Shown: one piece after another, positions 50,610 through 59,508 of the stretch | Layout of the letters: every line of letters begins with the position of its first letter | Position numbering within the stretch: position 1 is the stretch's first letter | From: Streptomyces sp. V1I1 | GTDB taxonomy: Bacteria > Actinomycetota > Actinomycetes > Streptomycetales > Streptomycetaceae | Assembly: GCF_030817355.1 (NCBI RefSeq) | Contig: NZ_JAUSZH010000001.1 | Coordinates: 1,488,001-1,552,000 of the forward strand | Direction: 5' to 3' | DNA: 64,000 nt | Notes under the pieces: model-generated | Seen by the model: only the letters and a program-made list of their open reading frames with translations | Databases searched by the model: none | Told to the model about the DNA's origin: nothing | Translations under genes and position numbers: made by a program

Positions 50610-51788
50610 CTACCAGCTCACCGGGAGCCTGCGCACACCGCGCATCAGCAGCCCCGGCAGCCAGTCGAGCGGGCCCTCGGACGGGTCGAGTGCGAGGTCC
50701 GGGCAGCGTTCCAGGAGGGTGCGGACCGCGATCCGGGCCTCCATGCGGGCGAGCGGCGCGCCCAGGCAGAAGTGGATGCCGTGCCCGAAGGCGAGATGGC
50801 CCCGGGTGTCCCGGTGGATGTCGAAGCTGTCCGGGGCCGGGTAGCGGGACGGGTCGCGGTCGCCCGCGGCCAGACCGACCAGCACCGTCGCCCCGGCCGG
50901 GATCACCTGGTCGCCCACGGGGACCGGCTCGGAGGCGAAGCGGGTGGTGGCGTTCTCCACCGGGCCGTCGTAGCGGAGCATCTCCTCGACCGCTCCGTCG
51001 AGCAGCCCGAAGTCCGCGCGCAGATCGGCCAGTTGGGCGGGGTGGGTGAGCAGGGCCCGTACCCCGTTGGAGATCAGATTGACGGTCGTCTCATGGCCGG
51101 CGATCAGCAGCAGATAGGCGAGTGCGCGCAGTTCGGCGGCCGAGAGCCGGTCGTCGTCCTCCGCGCGGGTGCGGATGAGGGCGGAGAGCAGATCGTCGGC
51201 GGGACCGGCGCAGCGCTTGTCCTCGATCAGCTCGTCCAGGTACGCGGCCAGTCCACGGATGGCGTCCTCCTCGGCCCCCGCTCCGGTCGGGGCCACGACC
51301 TCGTTGGACCACTTGCGGAACGCGTCGCGGTCGGCGGCCGGGACTCCGAGCAGCTCGCAGATGACGATGATCGGCAGCGGGAAGGCCAGCGCGTCCACCA
51401 GATCGCCGTGCCCGGCCGGCAGCATCTCGTCGAGCAGCTCGTCGGTGATCTGCTGGATGCGCGGACGCAGGCTCTCCACCCGGCGCCCGGTGAATTCACG
51501 GGCCACCAGCTTGCGCAGCCTCGTGTGGTCGGGCGGGTCCAGGACCAGCAGATTCGGGCCGACGACCTCTTCGTCGAGCATCATCGTGCCGACCGTGGCA
51601 GGCGATTTGGACAGCCGCGGGTCGGCGAGCGCGGCCCGCGCCTCCTCATGACCGACGATCAGCCAGAACTGCTCGCCGCCCGCCATTCGCACCTCGTGGA
51701 CGGGTCCCGACTCGCGCAGTCGCGCATAGTACGGATACGGGTTCGCGGTGAAGTCCGCTCCGTACTCCCCCAGATCGACAGTCGTCAT
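50610..51788 (-). CDS. Cytochrome P450 (CYP107-like)
   Basis: A class I P450 of 392 residues with the I-helix motif LLIAGHETTVNLI, the K-helix Glu-x-x-Arg in VEEMLRYDGPV, and the heme loop FGHGIHFCLGAPLARME. The pattern is near CYP107/CYP105-type actinobacterial enzymes. The ATG at 51788 overlaps the stop of the response-regulator remnant as TGATG, so it was the last gene of a former two-component operon. An alternative GTG at 51791 adds one residue. No ferredoxin gene is adjacent. Confidence 0.92.
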   Translation of the reverse strand: MTTVDLGEYGADFTANPYPYYARLRESGPVHEVRMAGGEQFWLIVGHEEARAALADPRLSKSPATVGTMMLDEEVVGPNLLVLDPPDHTRLRKLVAREFTGRRVESLRPRIQQITDELLDEMLPAGHGDLVDALAFPLPIIVICELLGVPAADRDAFRKWSNEVVAPTGAGAEEDAIRGLAAYLDELIEDKRCAGPADDLLSALIRTRAEDDDRLSAAELRALAYLLLIAGHETTVNLISNGVRALLTHPAQLADLRADFGLLDGAVEEMLRYDGPVENATTRFASEPVPVGDQVIPAGATVLVGLAAGDRDPSRYPAPDSFDIHRDTRGHLAFGHGIHFCLGAPLARMEARIAVRTLLERCPDLALDPSEGPLDWLPGLLMRGVRRLPVSW

Positions 51789-51949
51789 CACCCCAGCCTA
51801 CGTGGGCCCTCCTCGTCGAGCAGGCCCGCGTCATGCGCCAACAGAGCGATCTGGACACGGTTGTTGAGGTCCAGTTTGGCCAGGATGCGGGAGACATGGG
51901 CCTTCACGGGCACGCTCATATAGAGGGTCGCGGCGATCTCCGCGTTGGA
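51788..51949 (-). pseudogene. Response regulator C-terminal LuxR-type HTH remnant
   Basis: This frame reads SNAEIAATLYMSVPVKAHVS then RILAKLDLNNRVQIALLAHD and ends at 51788. It is the C-terminal HTH of a NarL/LuxR-type regulator; the usual Thr before VKAHVS is missing, a one-codon loss. The receiver domain with its phospho-Asp is gone. It is joined at about 51950 to the kinase remnant in another frame. Confidence 0.8.
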
Positions 51950-51951
51950 CT

Positions 51952-52812
51952 GGCGAGCGTGGGCTGCGGCCGGTCGGCCCCGTCGCCGTCGCCGGGTGCG
52001 CGCAGCACGCCGATGATCTCGCGCAGGTCCTGGAGCGCCTCGTGCGCGCTGTCGCGGATCACTCCGGCGGCCCGGGCGACTTCGGCCGGTGGCGCGTCCG
52101 GCCGGAATTCGAGGGCGCCCGCGTGGACGCTGAGGAGGGTCAGCCGGTGGGCGAGCACATCGTGCATCTCGCGGGCGATGGCCTCGCGGGCGAGCCGCTG
52201 GGCGTGCTCGGCGCGCAGCTCGGCCTCGGTCTCGGCCCGCCGGGCGCGCTCGCGCAGCGCGACGACGAGCTGGCGTTGGGCGCGTACGAGCATGCCCCAG
52301 CCGATCACCAGCAGGATGAGGATCACGCTGGTGACGAGCGAGGCCAGGTAGGACATGGTCGGATCGGGGCGGACGGCGGCGGCGACGGCCGAGCCCGCGA
52401 AGGCGAGGGCCCCGACGACCGCGACGGGCTTGAAGGGGCGGTGCACGGCGAGGCTGAACAGAGCCACCAGCATCGCGCCGGCGGCGACCGGCGACAGCAC
52501 GGACACGACGAGCAGGGTGATGGCGAGCCCGAGCGGCGCGCGCCGCCGCGCCCACAGCGCACAGCAAGCCGCGGCGCCCACCAGCTGATCGGCGAAGACG
52601 ACGAGTTCGGAGTTGCCCGCCTGTTGGCCGGCCTCGGAGGCGAGCAGGCCGACGATGGCGGCGAGGACGAACGCGAGGGTGTCGACGACCCAGTCGCGTA
52701 CGGTACGGCGCGGCCTGGTCCTGCCCCGGCCGCCGCCATCGCCGGGGCGGTCCGGGTCCAGGGGATCGGACATGGCTGAGGGCAGCAGCCAGGGGTACTC
52801 CGTGCGCGTCAT
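51952..52812 (-). pseudogene. Sensor histidine kinase truncated after the DHp helices
   Basis: Five or so membrane segments (WVVDTLAFVLAAIVGLLA, LGLAITLLVVSVLSPVAAG and others) are followed by the HisKA_3 dimerisation part with EIAREMHDVLAHRLTLLS (phospho-acceptor His) and DLREIIGVLRAPGDGDG. The protein then breaks after RPQPTLA, where the HATPase_c domain should begin, and ends 11 codons later in a wrong frame. It cannot bind ATP, so the two-component system is dead. The deletion removed the kinase ATPase domain and the regulator receiver domain together. Confidence 0.8.
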
Positions 52813-52958
52813 ATCGATAAATCTACGCAGGTGGGAGCCCCGCGGTGGCCGCCTGGACGAGGGAAGCTACCAAAGTCGCGCAGGCTCAGACTTTCGGCGT
52901 GCGCACCGCATGCCGACGGCCGACGCGGGCTCCGCCGCGTCCCCGCGAGGCTCGCCGC

Positions 52959-53168
52959 ATGAGGAAAATCTTCGAGGCGGTCGGCTTCGTCCTGATGGTC
53001 TGGGGCGTGGCCGGTCTGGTCCATGAGTTCACCGGCTGGTTCCGCATCTGGGTGGTGGTGCGGTACCTGGACTTCCTCGACGGCTACGAGATCTTCGCGA
53101 ACATCGTGCTGGCGGTGCTGGGACTCGCGCTGCTGGTGGCCTCGGACCGCGGCGGCAATCGCGTCTAG
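52959..53168 (+). CDS. Small two-span membrane protein
   Basis: A 69-residue protein: KIFEAVGFVLMVWGVAGLVH is the first membrane segment, IWVVVRYLDFLDGYE a loop, and IFANIVLAVLGLALLVASD the second. The ATG at 52959 has GCGAGG upstream; the frame further upstream (to 52845) is unlikely to be used. Function unknown. It is divergent from the kinase remnant and convergent with the NAD-binding gene 15 bp away. Confidence 0.7.
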   Translation: MRKIFEAVGFVLMVWGVAGLVHEFTGWFRIWVVVRYLDFLDGYEIFANIVLAVLGLALLVASDRGGNRV

Positions 53169-53183
53169 GCACCGGGGCCGGTT

Positions 53184-53807
53184 TCAACCGGTGAGGATGG
53201 CGATGCGGCCGGACCAGGTCGGGTCGTTGAGCTGCGAGAGCATGAAGTGGGCGACGTCCGCTCGGCTGATGCGGGGCATGCCCTTGAAGTCGAAACGCTC
53301 ACCGACGCGGTAGGCGCCGGTGAAGGGCTGGTTGGTCAGCGTCACCGGGTAGACGAGCGTCACGTCGAGGGCTCTGGCGAGGAGCTTGCGGTCCGCCTGC
53401 TCCTTGTCGGCGAAGAGCTTCCTCAGCATGGTGCGGTAGAAGAGCCGCTGCGGCAGCGAGGCTTGCGCGTAGGTCCGGCCGACGCCGAAGGCGGAGAGGA
53501 AGATCAGGCGGCCGACTCCCGCTTCATGCAGGGCGGGGATGATCGCGTCCACGGTCCGGCCGACGATGTCGGACGTCAGGCTCTTCCCCGATCCCATCGT
53601 GCTCAGTACCGCGTCCTGGCCCACAGCGGCTTTGGCGACCTCCTGTCCGTCGGTGACATCACCGACAAGCACGGTCAGCCGGTCGTCGGGCTGCGAAAGC
53701 TTTTCCGGACTGCGGACGAGCGCGGTGACGTGATGGCCCTCGTCGACGGCCTGGGCGGCCACTTGCAGGCCGGTGGGCCCGGTCGCGCCGAGAAGCAGGA
53801 GTTTCAT
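53184..53807 (-). CDS. NAD(P)-binding oxidoreductase, atypical SDR (NmrA/BVR-B-like)
   Basis: A 207-residue Rossmann protein: KLLLLGATGPTGLQVAAQAV is the cofactor loop (G-x-x-G-x-x-G type), LVRSPEKL and VLVGDVTDG follow, then VLSTMGSG and RLIFLSAFGVGR. The Tyr-Lys pair of classical SDRs is absent, as in the biliverdin-reductase B/NmrA-like atypical group. It may be a reductase or a redox sensor. The ATG at 53807 lies 24 bp from the cupin gene end, so the two are probably co-transcribed. Confidence 0.85.
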   Translation of the reverse strand: MKLLLLGATGPTGLQVAAQAVDEGHHVTALVRSPEKLSQPDDRLTVLVGDVTDGQEVAKAAVGQDAVLSTMGSGKSLTSDIVGRTVDAIIPALHEAGVGRLIFLSAFGVGRTYAQASLPQRLFYRTMLRKLFADKEQADRKLLARALDVTLVYPVTLTNQPFTGAYRVGERFDFKGMPRISRADVAHFMLSQLNDPTWSGRIAILTG

Positions 53808-53831
53808 GTCGGACTCCCGACCCGGTACAGG

Positions 53832-54197
53832 TCAACCCATCTGCGCTTTGACGTGATCGACCACGTCGTTGAACTCCTTGGTCGGTGAGAAGTCGATGTA
53901 CTCGCAGTCCTCGAGCGCTTCCGGGACATGACCCGGCGGCCAGTAGAAGGCCTGTCCTGCTTCGTAGATCTCGTCGCCGTGCTGCGTCCGCATCTTCAGC
54001 CGCCCCTTGAACAGGTAACCCCAGTGGGGGCAGGGACAAAGATCCTCGGGCATGCCCTTCATCGCAGGCCCCATGTCCGTGCCCTGGGGAAACCGCACAA
54101 AGGCGACGGTCATCTCTCCCCCCACGTCCTGCATCCGCAGCTCCACACCGCCCCCTTCGATCGCGATGGGAGTGTCGTTCCGTGTCGTCGCCGTCAT
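53832..54197 (-). CDS. Cupin-fold protein
   Basis: A 121-residue single-cupin protein with PCPHWGYLFKGRLKMRTQHG and DEIYEAGQAFYWPPGHVPEA matching the two cupin motifs, although the metal-binding His set is reduced (PHWGY, GHVPEA). Function unknown; binding or an isomerase-like role is possible. The ATG at 54197 follows GGAGGAG. The 9-bp repeat tract at 54214-54302 lies just upstream, in the leader or promoter. Confidence 0.83.
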   Translation of the reverse strand: MTATTRNDTPIAIEGGGVELRMQDVGGEMTVAFVRFPQGTDMGPAMKGMPEDLCPCPHWGYLFKGRLKMRTQHGDEIYEAGQAFYWPPGHVPEALEDCEYIDFSPTKEFNDVVDHVKAQMG

Positions 54198-54213
54198 GAC
54201 TGCGCTCCTCCTT

Positions 54214-54302
54214 CTCCGGCTTCACCGGCTGCTCCGGCTTCACCGGCTTCACCGGCTTCACCGGCTTCACCGGCTTCACCGGCTGCTCCGGCTGCTCCGG
54301 TC
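54214..54302. repeat. 9-bp tandem repeat tract (CACCGGCTT-type)
   Basis: About ten copies of CACCGGCTT or CTCCGGCT(G/T) run from 54214 to 54302, with near-perfect 9-bp periodicity. Read on the minus strand it codes KPVKPVKP, but there is no support for a gene over it. It lies directly upstream of the cupin gene. Copy number is likely to vary between strains. Confidence 0.85.
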
Positions 54303-54370
54303 TGCTGGCCCCCGGGAAAGCTCCCTCTCCTCCAGCCTGTGCCCGACGGCTGCGGTGCGCGACATCTGGG

Positions 54371-54757
54371 TCACTTCCGGTCGGCGGCCTCGGTCAGCCG
54401 GGCGACCTCCGCCGCGTGCTCGCTCATGCGGTTGCTGACGCTGCCCCCCGTGTAGAGCGCGGCCCCGACGACGGAGACCGGCACGGACAGCCCGATGACC
54501 CCGAGGAGTTCGGGCCAGTCCCGCTCCGCCGTGCACTTCGAGCCGTTCCCGGCCCCCCTGTTGGCGGTGGACTGGTCCGTGAAGAGCCGCGCCTCGCACT
54601 CCGTATCGCCGTACTTGCCCTCGATCTCGTACGGCATGAGCAGCAGCACGGCGAACCACACCCACAGCAACGCGGCGACCGAGAGCAGACCGAAGCCCCA
54701 GCTCTGGGCGCGCTTGGCACGCTCGCGGAACTCCATGTCGTACGTCAATGATCGCAT
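54371..54757 (-). CDS. Hypothetical membrane protein
   Basis: A 128-residue protein (from the ATG at 54757; the ATG at 54736 is an alternative) with two membrane segments, SWGFGLLSVAALLWVWFAVLLL and LLGVIGLSVPVSVVGAALYTG. The loop between them has two Cys (DTECEARLF, GSKCTAERD) that could pair outside. No family recognised. The start has no strong ribosome-binding site. It lies between the repeat tract and the RibD-like gene on the same strand. Confidence 0.65.
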   Translation of the reverse strand: MRSLTYDMEFRERAKRAQSWGFGLLSVAALLWVWFAVLLLMPYEIEGKYGDTECEARLFTDQSTANRGAGNGSKCTAERDWPELLGVIGLSVPVSVVGAALYTGGSVSNRMSEHAAEVARLTEAADRK

Positions 54758-54821
54758 GGCGCACGAACCTAGCAAGCGGTCCGGCCGTCCGCGCGGCGGC
54801 CCAGCAGCATCAGCTTGAGTG

Positions 54822-55448
54822 CTACGCGCCTTCGTCGAGCTCGTACGTGCCGTACTGGGGGCGGCCCTCCAGCTCGTACGTGTGGATGGCCACGCCGGTG
54901 CCCGTGGTGCGCGATGCGGCATGCCGGAACGCGGTGGGAACCGCGCCGTCCGCGAAGAAACGACGGCCCTTTCCCAGCACGACGGGGAAGACGAGCAGGT
55001 TGAGCGTGTCGATCAGGTCGTGCTTCATAAGGGACTGGGCAAGGCCGCCGCTGCCGTGGATCTGCAGCTCCCCGTCCGTGCGCTCCTTGATCGCGGCGAC
55101 CTCTTTGACGAGGTCGCCGCCGATGACGGTGGTGCCCTCCCAGTCGGCCTCGTCGAGCGTGGTCGACGCGACGTACTTCGGCAGGGTGTTGAGCCGCGAA
55201 GCGACCGGGTCGTCGGGGTCGGTCACCTTGGGCCAGTAGCCGGCGAAGATCTCGTACGTACGGCGGCCGAGCAGGAAGGCGCCGGCCCGGTCGAAGACCT
55301 CGGTGATGAACCGGCCGAAGTCCTCGTCTCCGTACGGTACGGACCAGCCACCGAGGTCGAAGCCGTCGCTGGGATCCTCGTTCGGACCGCCGGGGGCCTG
55401 CATCACGCCGTCGAGCGTGACAAAAGTGGTGATCGAGAGCTGTGCCAT
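54822..55448 (-). CDS. RibD C-terminal/dihydrofolate-reductase-like protein
   Basis: A 208-residue protein of the YyaP/YwjB-type RibD_C family with LSITTFVTLDGVMQAPGGP, AFLLGRRTYEIFAGYWP, KYVASTTLDEADW and GGDLVKEVAAIKERTDGELQ then IHGSGGLAQSLMKHDLID. These are DHFR-fold proteins of unknown substrate, probably NADPH-dependent reductases. The ATG at 55448 (MAQLSITTF) is clear. It is a single gene. Confidence 0.88.
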   Translation of the reverse strand: MAQLSITTFVTLDGVMQAPGGPNEDPSDGFDLGGWSVPYGDEDFGRFITEVFDRAGAFLLGRRTYEIFAGYWPKVTDPDDPVASRLNTLPKYVASTTLDEADWEGTTVIGGDLVKEVAAIKERTDGELQIHGSGGLAQSLMKHDLIDTLNLLVFPVVLGKGRRFFADGAVPTAFRHAASRTTGTGVAIHTYELEGRPQYGTYELDEGA

Positions 55449-55666
55449 GGCAGTTGCCTGCTTTCGGAAGTGCTTTCGGGAGTGCGGTGCTGGAGTTCGG
55501 TATTCCGGTCCATCAGCTCAGACCTAGCCCGCGCCGGGAATTCATCGGTCGGGCCGGGCTGTGGGTGGAGGGACACACACGGATTCAACGTCCGTTTGCC
55601 GCCAGACCCGAGGAGGCGGGGCCGCTTTCCTTGAAGTCGTAACCACTACTGACATAAGGGGTACGG

Positions 55667-56395
55667 ATGTCCAGGACGGCTTTGGTGACCGGTGGCAGCC
55701 GCGGCATAGGGGCGGCGATCGCGCTGCAGATGGCACAGGAGGGGGTCGATGTGGCGATCACCTATGTGCGGGACGAGGAGGCCGCCCAGGAGGTGGTCCG
55801 CAAGATCGAGGCGGCAGGGCGGCGAGGCCTCGCGCTGCGCTCCGACGCGGCGGACGCGGAGGCGGCCCGCGCGGTCGTCGGCCAGGTCGTGGACCGGCTC
55901 GGAAGCATCGACATCCTGGTCAACAACGCGGGCGTCGGGCGGCTCGGTCCGGTCGAAAGCCTCGCGCCGGCAGATGTGGACGAGGTACTCGACGTGAATG
56001 TGCGGGCGGTGTTCCTCGTCTCGCAGGCGGCGGCAGCGCGGATGGGTCGCGGCGGGCGAATCATCTCCATCGGCAGCTGCATGACGAAGTACGTACCGGG
56101 CCCGGGCGGCACGCTCTACGCGATGAGCAAGGCCGCGCTGACGGGTCTGACCAAGGCGCTGGCCCGGGAGCTGGGCAGCCGCGGAATCACGGCGAACCTG
56201 GTCCACCCGGGCCCGATCGACACGGCCATGAACCCGGCGGACGGCCCGTACGCCGAGCCGCAGAAGGCGGGGACGGCGCTGGGGCGCTTCGGCAGCGCCT
56301 CCGAAGTCGCCTCCATGGTGGCGTACTTGGCGAGCGACGAGGCGGCGTACGTGACGGGCGCGGAACTGTCGGTGGACGGCGGCCACGCGGCGTAA
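55667..56395 (+). CDS. SDR-family oxidoreductase (FabG-like)
   Basis: A classical SDR of 242 residues: TGGSRGIGAAIA cofactor loop, DAADAEAA, VNNAGVGRLG, the catalytic Ser in SIGSCMTKYV, Tyr-x3-Lys in LYAMSKAAL and a C-terminal YVTGAELSVDGGHAA. It would reduce or oxidise a ketone/alcohol; 3-oxoacyl or sugar-like substrates are possible. The ATG at 55667 follows an AAGGGG site. The region between 55449 and 55666 holds no gene I can support and must contain both divergent promoters. Confidence 0.92.
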   Translation: MSRTALVTGGSRGIGAAIALQMAQEGVDVAITYVRDEEAAQEVVRKIEAAGRRGLALRSDAADAEAARAVVGQVVDRLGSIDILVNNAGVGRLGPVESLAPADVDEVLDVNVRAVFLVSQAAAARMGRGGRIISIGSCMTKYVPGPGGTLYAMSKAALTGLTKALARELGSRGITANLVHPGPIDTAMNPADGPYAEPQKAGTALGRFGSASEVASMVAYLASDEAAYVTGAELSVDGGHAA

Positions 56396-56454
56396 CGCCT
56401 GCGGCGGCCTGTTCCCCACCCCGCCCCTTCCCGCTGTATCGATTTGCGGCTCCG

Positions 56455-56690
56455 CCGCGTGGGGGGCAAGCCCCCAGACCCCGGTACGCCCTTCGGGCGT
56501 TGTCCTCAATCGCCGGACGGGCTTGAAGTTCCGCCCGTCCGGCCGGAACTTGAGCCCGCCCGGACAAATCAAGCCCCTCCGGCGATTGAGGAGCGGGGTT
56601 CGGGGCGGAGCCCCGGTCGGGCCGAATGTTCAGCCCCGCCGGCGATTGAGGCGCGGGGTCCGGGGCGGAGCCCCAGTTCAGGGAAACGGG
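56455..56690. repeat. Streptomyces-type extragenic repeat cluster
   Basis: Between the SDR gene and allantoicase lie repeated units. CGGCGATTGAGGAGCGGGGT and CGGCGATTGAGGCGCGGGGT are each followed by a CGGGGCGGAGCCCC end. Inverted companions such as GTCCTCAATCGCCGGACGGG are near 56501. They are the same kind as the element at 43903-44043. Stem-loops here may end transcription of both convergent genes. Confidence 0.7.
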
Positions 56691-56713
56691 CGGGGTGGGG
56701 GAAAACCCCCGGG

Positions 56714-57826
56714 TCAGCCGCCCAGCTCCTGGTGACGCGCCACCAGGCGACCCGCCCCCTCCTCCGTCAGAGAACCAAAGACCCGCAGCCGCGAAATCCC
56801 GCCATCCGGATAGATGTCCACCCGCACATGCGTCCCCACCGCCACCGCACCCAGCACAAAGCGATGATTCGTGTCCGGCTGCAGACGCGTCCGCGGCAGA
56901 ATCTCCGCCCACTCCCCCTTCTCACCGTCGCGGAGCGAAACCGCCGCCCACCCCGCGCTGTTGCCCTTCAGATACGCCGTATCGATCTCCACCGCGCGGA
57001 TCTCGGACTGCTCCACCAGCTGGTAGCGGATCCAGTCGTTGCCCTTGTCCCGGCGGCGGCGGGTCTCCCAGCCGTCGTCCATCTTGCGGGAGCGGCCCGG
57101 CTGGATGGTGTTGGTGGCCGGGGAGTAGAAGCGGTCGGAGGCGTCCTCGACCTGGCCGCCGTTCTCCAGCGCGACGACGTCGAACGTGCCGAGCGCACCG
57201 AGCCACGCCGGGTCGGGCGCGACCTCGCCGTAGACCCGCAGGCGGGCGATGCCGCCGTCGGGGTGCTGGTTGACGCGCAGATGCGTGAAGCGCTGCTCGA
57301 CGTCGACCGCGAAGCCGTTCGCCGCATGGCCGCCGATGGCCGTACGGGGGACGAGCGTTGTCCACTTCACGTCGCCGCCGATCAGGTCCTCGGGCGACGG
57401 GGACCCCGGCACCGATGCCGCCTCGACCGACACCGCCTGCGGGTAGTTGCCGCGGAAGTGGGCGGTGTCGATGACGATGCCGCGTACGACACCGGGCGCG
57501 CCGAGCCGTACGAGCGCCCAGTCATGATCGTCTTCGGTCGGGTGGGGCTGCGCGGCGCTCACACCGCGGCGACGGCGGGTCTCCCAACCGTCCATGATCT
57601 TGCCCTTGTGGCCGAAGTGCTCCGGGTCGAACTCCGCGGCCTCGGGCTTCAGCATGTTCTCGCGCTCGGCGAAGAACTCGTCGTTGGCGGCGATGACGCC
57701 CGCGCCGAGCCGCCGGTCGGCGAGGTCGGCGTAGTGGACGAACGGAAAGTCGGCCGTGCGGTAGTCGGCGTACGGGTCGCCGCCGCCGAACGGGCGGGCG
57801 TCACCGGTGAAGGAAGGGATGGACAC
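56714..57826 (-). CDS. alc: Allantoicase
   Basis: A 370-residue protein made of two homologous jelly-roll domains. Each has the repeat KIMDGWETRRRR / KMDDGWETRRRRD, then VIDTAHFRGNYPQ / EIDTAYLKGNSAG and HLRVNQHPDGGIARLRVYG / RVDIYPDGGISRLRVFG. This is the allantoicase family, which hydrolyses allantoate to ureidoglycolate and urea. The GTG at 57826 follows AAAGGAAC and lies 2 bp after the allantoinase stop, so the two are coupled. The longer frame (to 58321) is chance. It follows allantoinase in the purine degradation pathway. Confidence 0.93.
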   Translation of the reverse strand: MSIPSFTGDARPFGGGDPYADYRTADFPFVHYADLADRRLGAGVIAANDEFFAERENMLKPEAAEFDPEHFGHKGKIMDGWETRRRRGVSAAQPHPTEDDHDWALVRLGAPGVVRGIVIDTAHFRGNYPQAVSVEAASVPGSPSPEDLIGGDVKWTTLVPRTAIGGHAANGFAVDVEQRFTHLRVNQHPDGGIARLRVYGEVAPDPAWLGALGTFDVVALENGGQVEDASDRFYSPATNTIQPGRSRKMDDGWETRRRRDKGNDWIRYQLVEQSEIRAVEIDTAYLKGNSAGWAAVSLRDGEKGEWAEILPRTRLQPDTNHRFVLGAVAVGTHVRVDIYPDGGISRLRVFGSLTEEGAGRLVARHQELGG

Positions 57827-57828
57827 GA

Positions 57829-59172
57829 TCAGTTGTTCCTTTCGAGCAGCCGGCCGGTCGGCTCGGCCAGGGTGCCGTTCTCCACGATGCGTTCGCCGCG
57901 CAGCCACGTCGACCTGACGACTCCGTGCAGGGTCTTGCCCGCATACGCCGTCACCTGGTTGCGGTGGTGGAGTTCGGCCGGGTCGACGGTGAAGGTCTCG
58001 TCGGGCGCGAGGACCGCGAAGTCGGCGTCGCGGCCGGCTTCGATGGCGCCCTTCTGATCCAGTCCGGCGAGCCGCGCGGGGGCCGCGGACATCCAGCGGA
58101 CGACGTCTTCGAGGGTGCGCCCGCGCTTGCGGGCCTCGGTCCAGATCGCGGGCAGGCCCAGCTGGAGGGAGGAGATGCCGCCCCAGGCGGAGGCGAAGTC
58201 GGGGGTTTTCAGCTCGGTGGTGCAGGGCGAGTGGTCGGAGACGATGCAGTCGATGGTGCCGTCGGCGAGGCCTTGCCAGAGGGCGTCCTGGTTCTCGGCC
58301 TCGCGGATCGGCGGGCAGCACTTGAACTCCGTTGCCCCGTCCGGGACTTCCTCGGCCGTGAGGGTGAGGAAGTGCGGACAGGACTCAACAGTGATCTCGA
58401 CGCCCTCGCGCTTGGCGGCCGCGATCAGCGGCAGCGCGTCGGAGGAGGACAGATGCAGTACGTGCACACGGGCGCCCTGGCGCCTGGCGTGCGCGATCAG
58501 GCCTTCGATCGCGGTGTTCTCGGCGTCGCGCGGCCGGGACGCGAGGAAGTCGGCGTACTTCGGTCCTGACTCCTGTGGCGCCGCGGCCAGGTGGTGCGGG
58601 TCCTCGGCGTGCACGATCAGCAGTCCGCCGAAGCCGGCGATCTCGGCCATCGACCGGGCGAGTTGGTCCTGGTCGAGCTCGGGGAACTCCTCGACGCCGG
58701 ACGGCGAGAGGAAGCACTTGAAGCCGAAGACCCCCGCGTCGTACAACGGCCGAAGGTCCTTCACATTGGACGGGATCGCGCCGCCCCAGAAGCCGGTGTC
58801 GACGTGCGCCTTGGGCCGCGCCACGTCCTGCTTGGTACGGAGGTTGCCGACTGTGGTGGTCGGCGGGAGGGAGTTGAGGGGCATGTCGAGCAGAGTGGTG
58901 ATACCCCCGGCCGCGGCCGCGCGGGTGGCGGTCCAAAAGCCCTCCCACTCGGTGCGGCCGGGGTCGTTCACATGGACATGGGTGTCGACGAGTCCGGGGA
59001 GTACGACATCGTCCCCGAAGTCCTCGAGCCGGGCGCCAGCCGGCACCTCGGCGTCGTAAGACAGCACCGCCGTGATCTTCCCGGCGGCGACGGCGACGGA
59101 TGCGGCGCGTGTCCCCTCCGGGGTGATCACGCGCGTCGAGCGCAGTACCAGGTTCACGTCCATATCGGACAC
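57829..59172 (-). CDS. allB: Allantoinase
   Basis: A 447-residue cyclic amidohydrolase. Metal site [18 protein letters not shown], the carboxylated Lys in [31 protein letters not shown], and [13 protein letters not shown] with the catalytic Asp. The allantoinase-type pattern EWEGF/SDHSPC separates it from the dihydropyrimidinase at 12147-13553. It converts allantoin to allantoate. The GTG at 59172 follows GAGGGG. The AllR-type regulator is divergent across a 336-bp gap. Confidence 0.94.
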   Translation of the reverse strand: MSDMDVNLVLRSTRVITPEGTRAASVAVAAGKITAVLSYDAEVPAGARLEDFGDDVVLPGLVDTHVHVNDPGRTEWEGFWTATRAAAAGGITTLLDMPLNSLPPTTTVGNLRTKQDVARPKAHVDTGFWGGAIPSNVKDLRPLYDAGVFGFKCFLSPSGVEEFPELDQDQLARSMAEIAGFGGLLIVHAEDPHHLAAAPQESGPKYADFLASRPRDAENTAIEGLIAHARRQGARVHVLHLSSSDALPLIAAAKREGVEITVESCPHFLTLTAEEVPDGATEFKCCPPIREAENQDALWQGLADGTIDCIVSDHSPCTTELKTPDFASAWGGISSLQLGLPAIWTEARKRGRTLEDVVRWMSAAPARLAGLDQKGAIEAGRDADFAVLAPDETFTVDPAELHHRNQVTAYAGKTLHGVVRSTWLRGERIVENGTLAEPTGRLLERNN

Positions 59173-59508
59173 CCGTGCCCCTCACTTCCGTTCCGTACAC
59201 GAATTCGCACAGCAAAATTCAACGAACTGTTGAAGAAGTCTTCACTCCGGAGTCCGGCCCGTCAAGACCCTTCCTGGGCGGCCGCCCTTGATGATCACGC
59301 TTGGATATTTCCACAAAGTGAAACTGGAATTTCATGAGGCAGAAGGTAGCTTTGGACAAGGGGCCATCGAGAGATCGCCGAAGGTGACCGCCGACACACG
59401 GACAAACGCCCCCTGACCGGCAAAGACGCCTTTGACCAGAGCGATGTGCCGCCCGCAGCCGCCCGGTAGGCTGCTGACTTGCCTGCCTGCCCGAAAGGAC
59501 CCGCCCAC
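59173..59508. promoter_or_regulatory. Divergent regulatory region of the allantoin genes
   Basis: A 336-bp gap between allantoinase and the IclR gene with several inverted repeats. TTCAAC-GAACT-GTTGAA (59218-59234) is nearest allantoinase. TGGATATTTCCA (59302-59313) and TGAAACTGGAATTTCA (59319-59334) lie together in an AT-richer block. TGGA...TCCA resembles the E. coli AllR box as I remember it. These are candidate IclR-type operators; none is proven. Confidence 0.5.

Noticed and set aside
54214..54279. Minus-strand frame encoding a Lys-Pro-Val repeat protein
   Set aside because: The frame arises from the 9-bp repeat, has no ribosome-binding site of its own and runs into antisense of the cupin gene.
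54214..54302. Possible CRISPR-like repeat array
   Set aside because: The units are 9 bp with no spacers and no cas gene is near. It is a simple tandem repeat.
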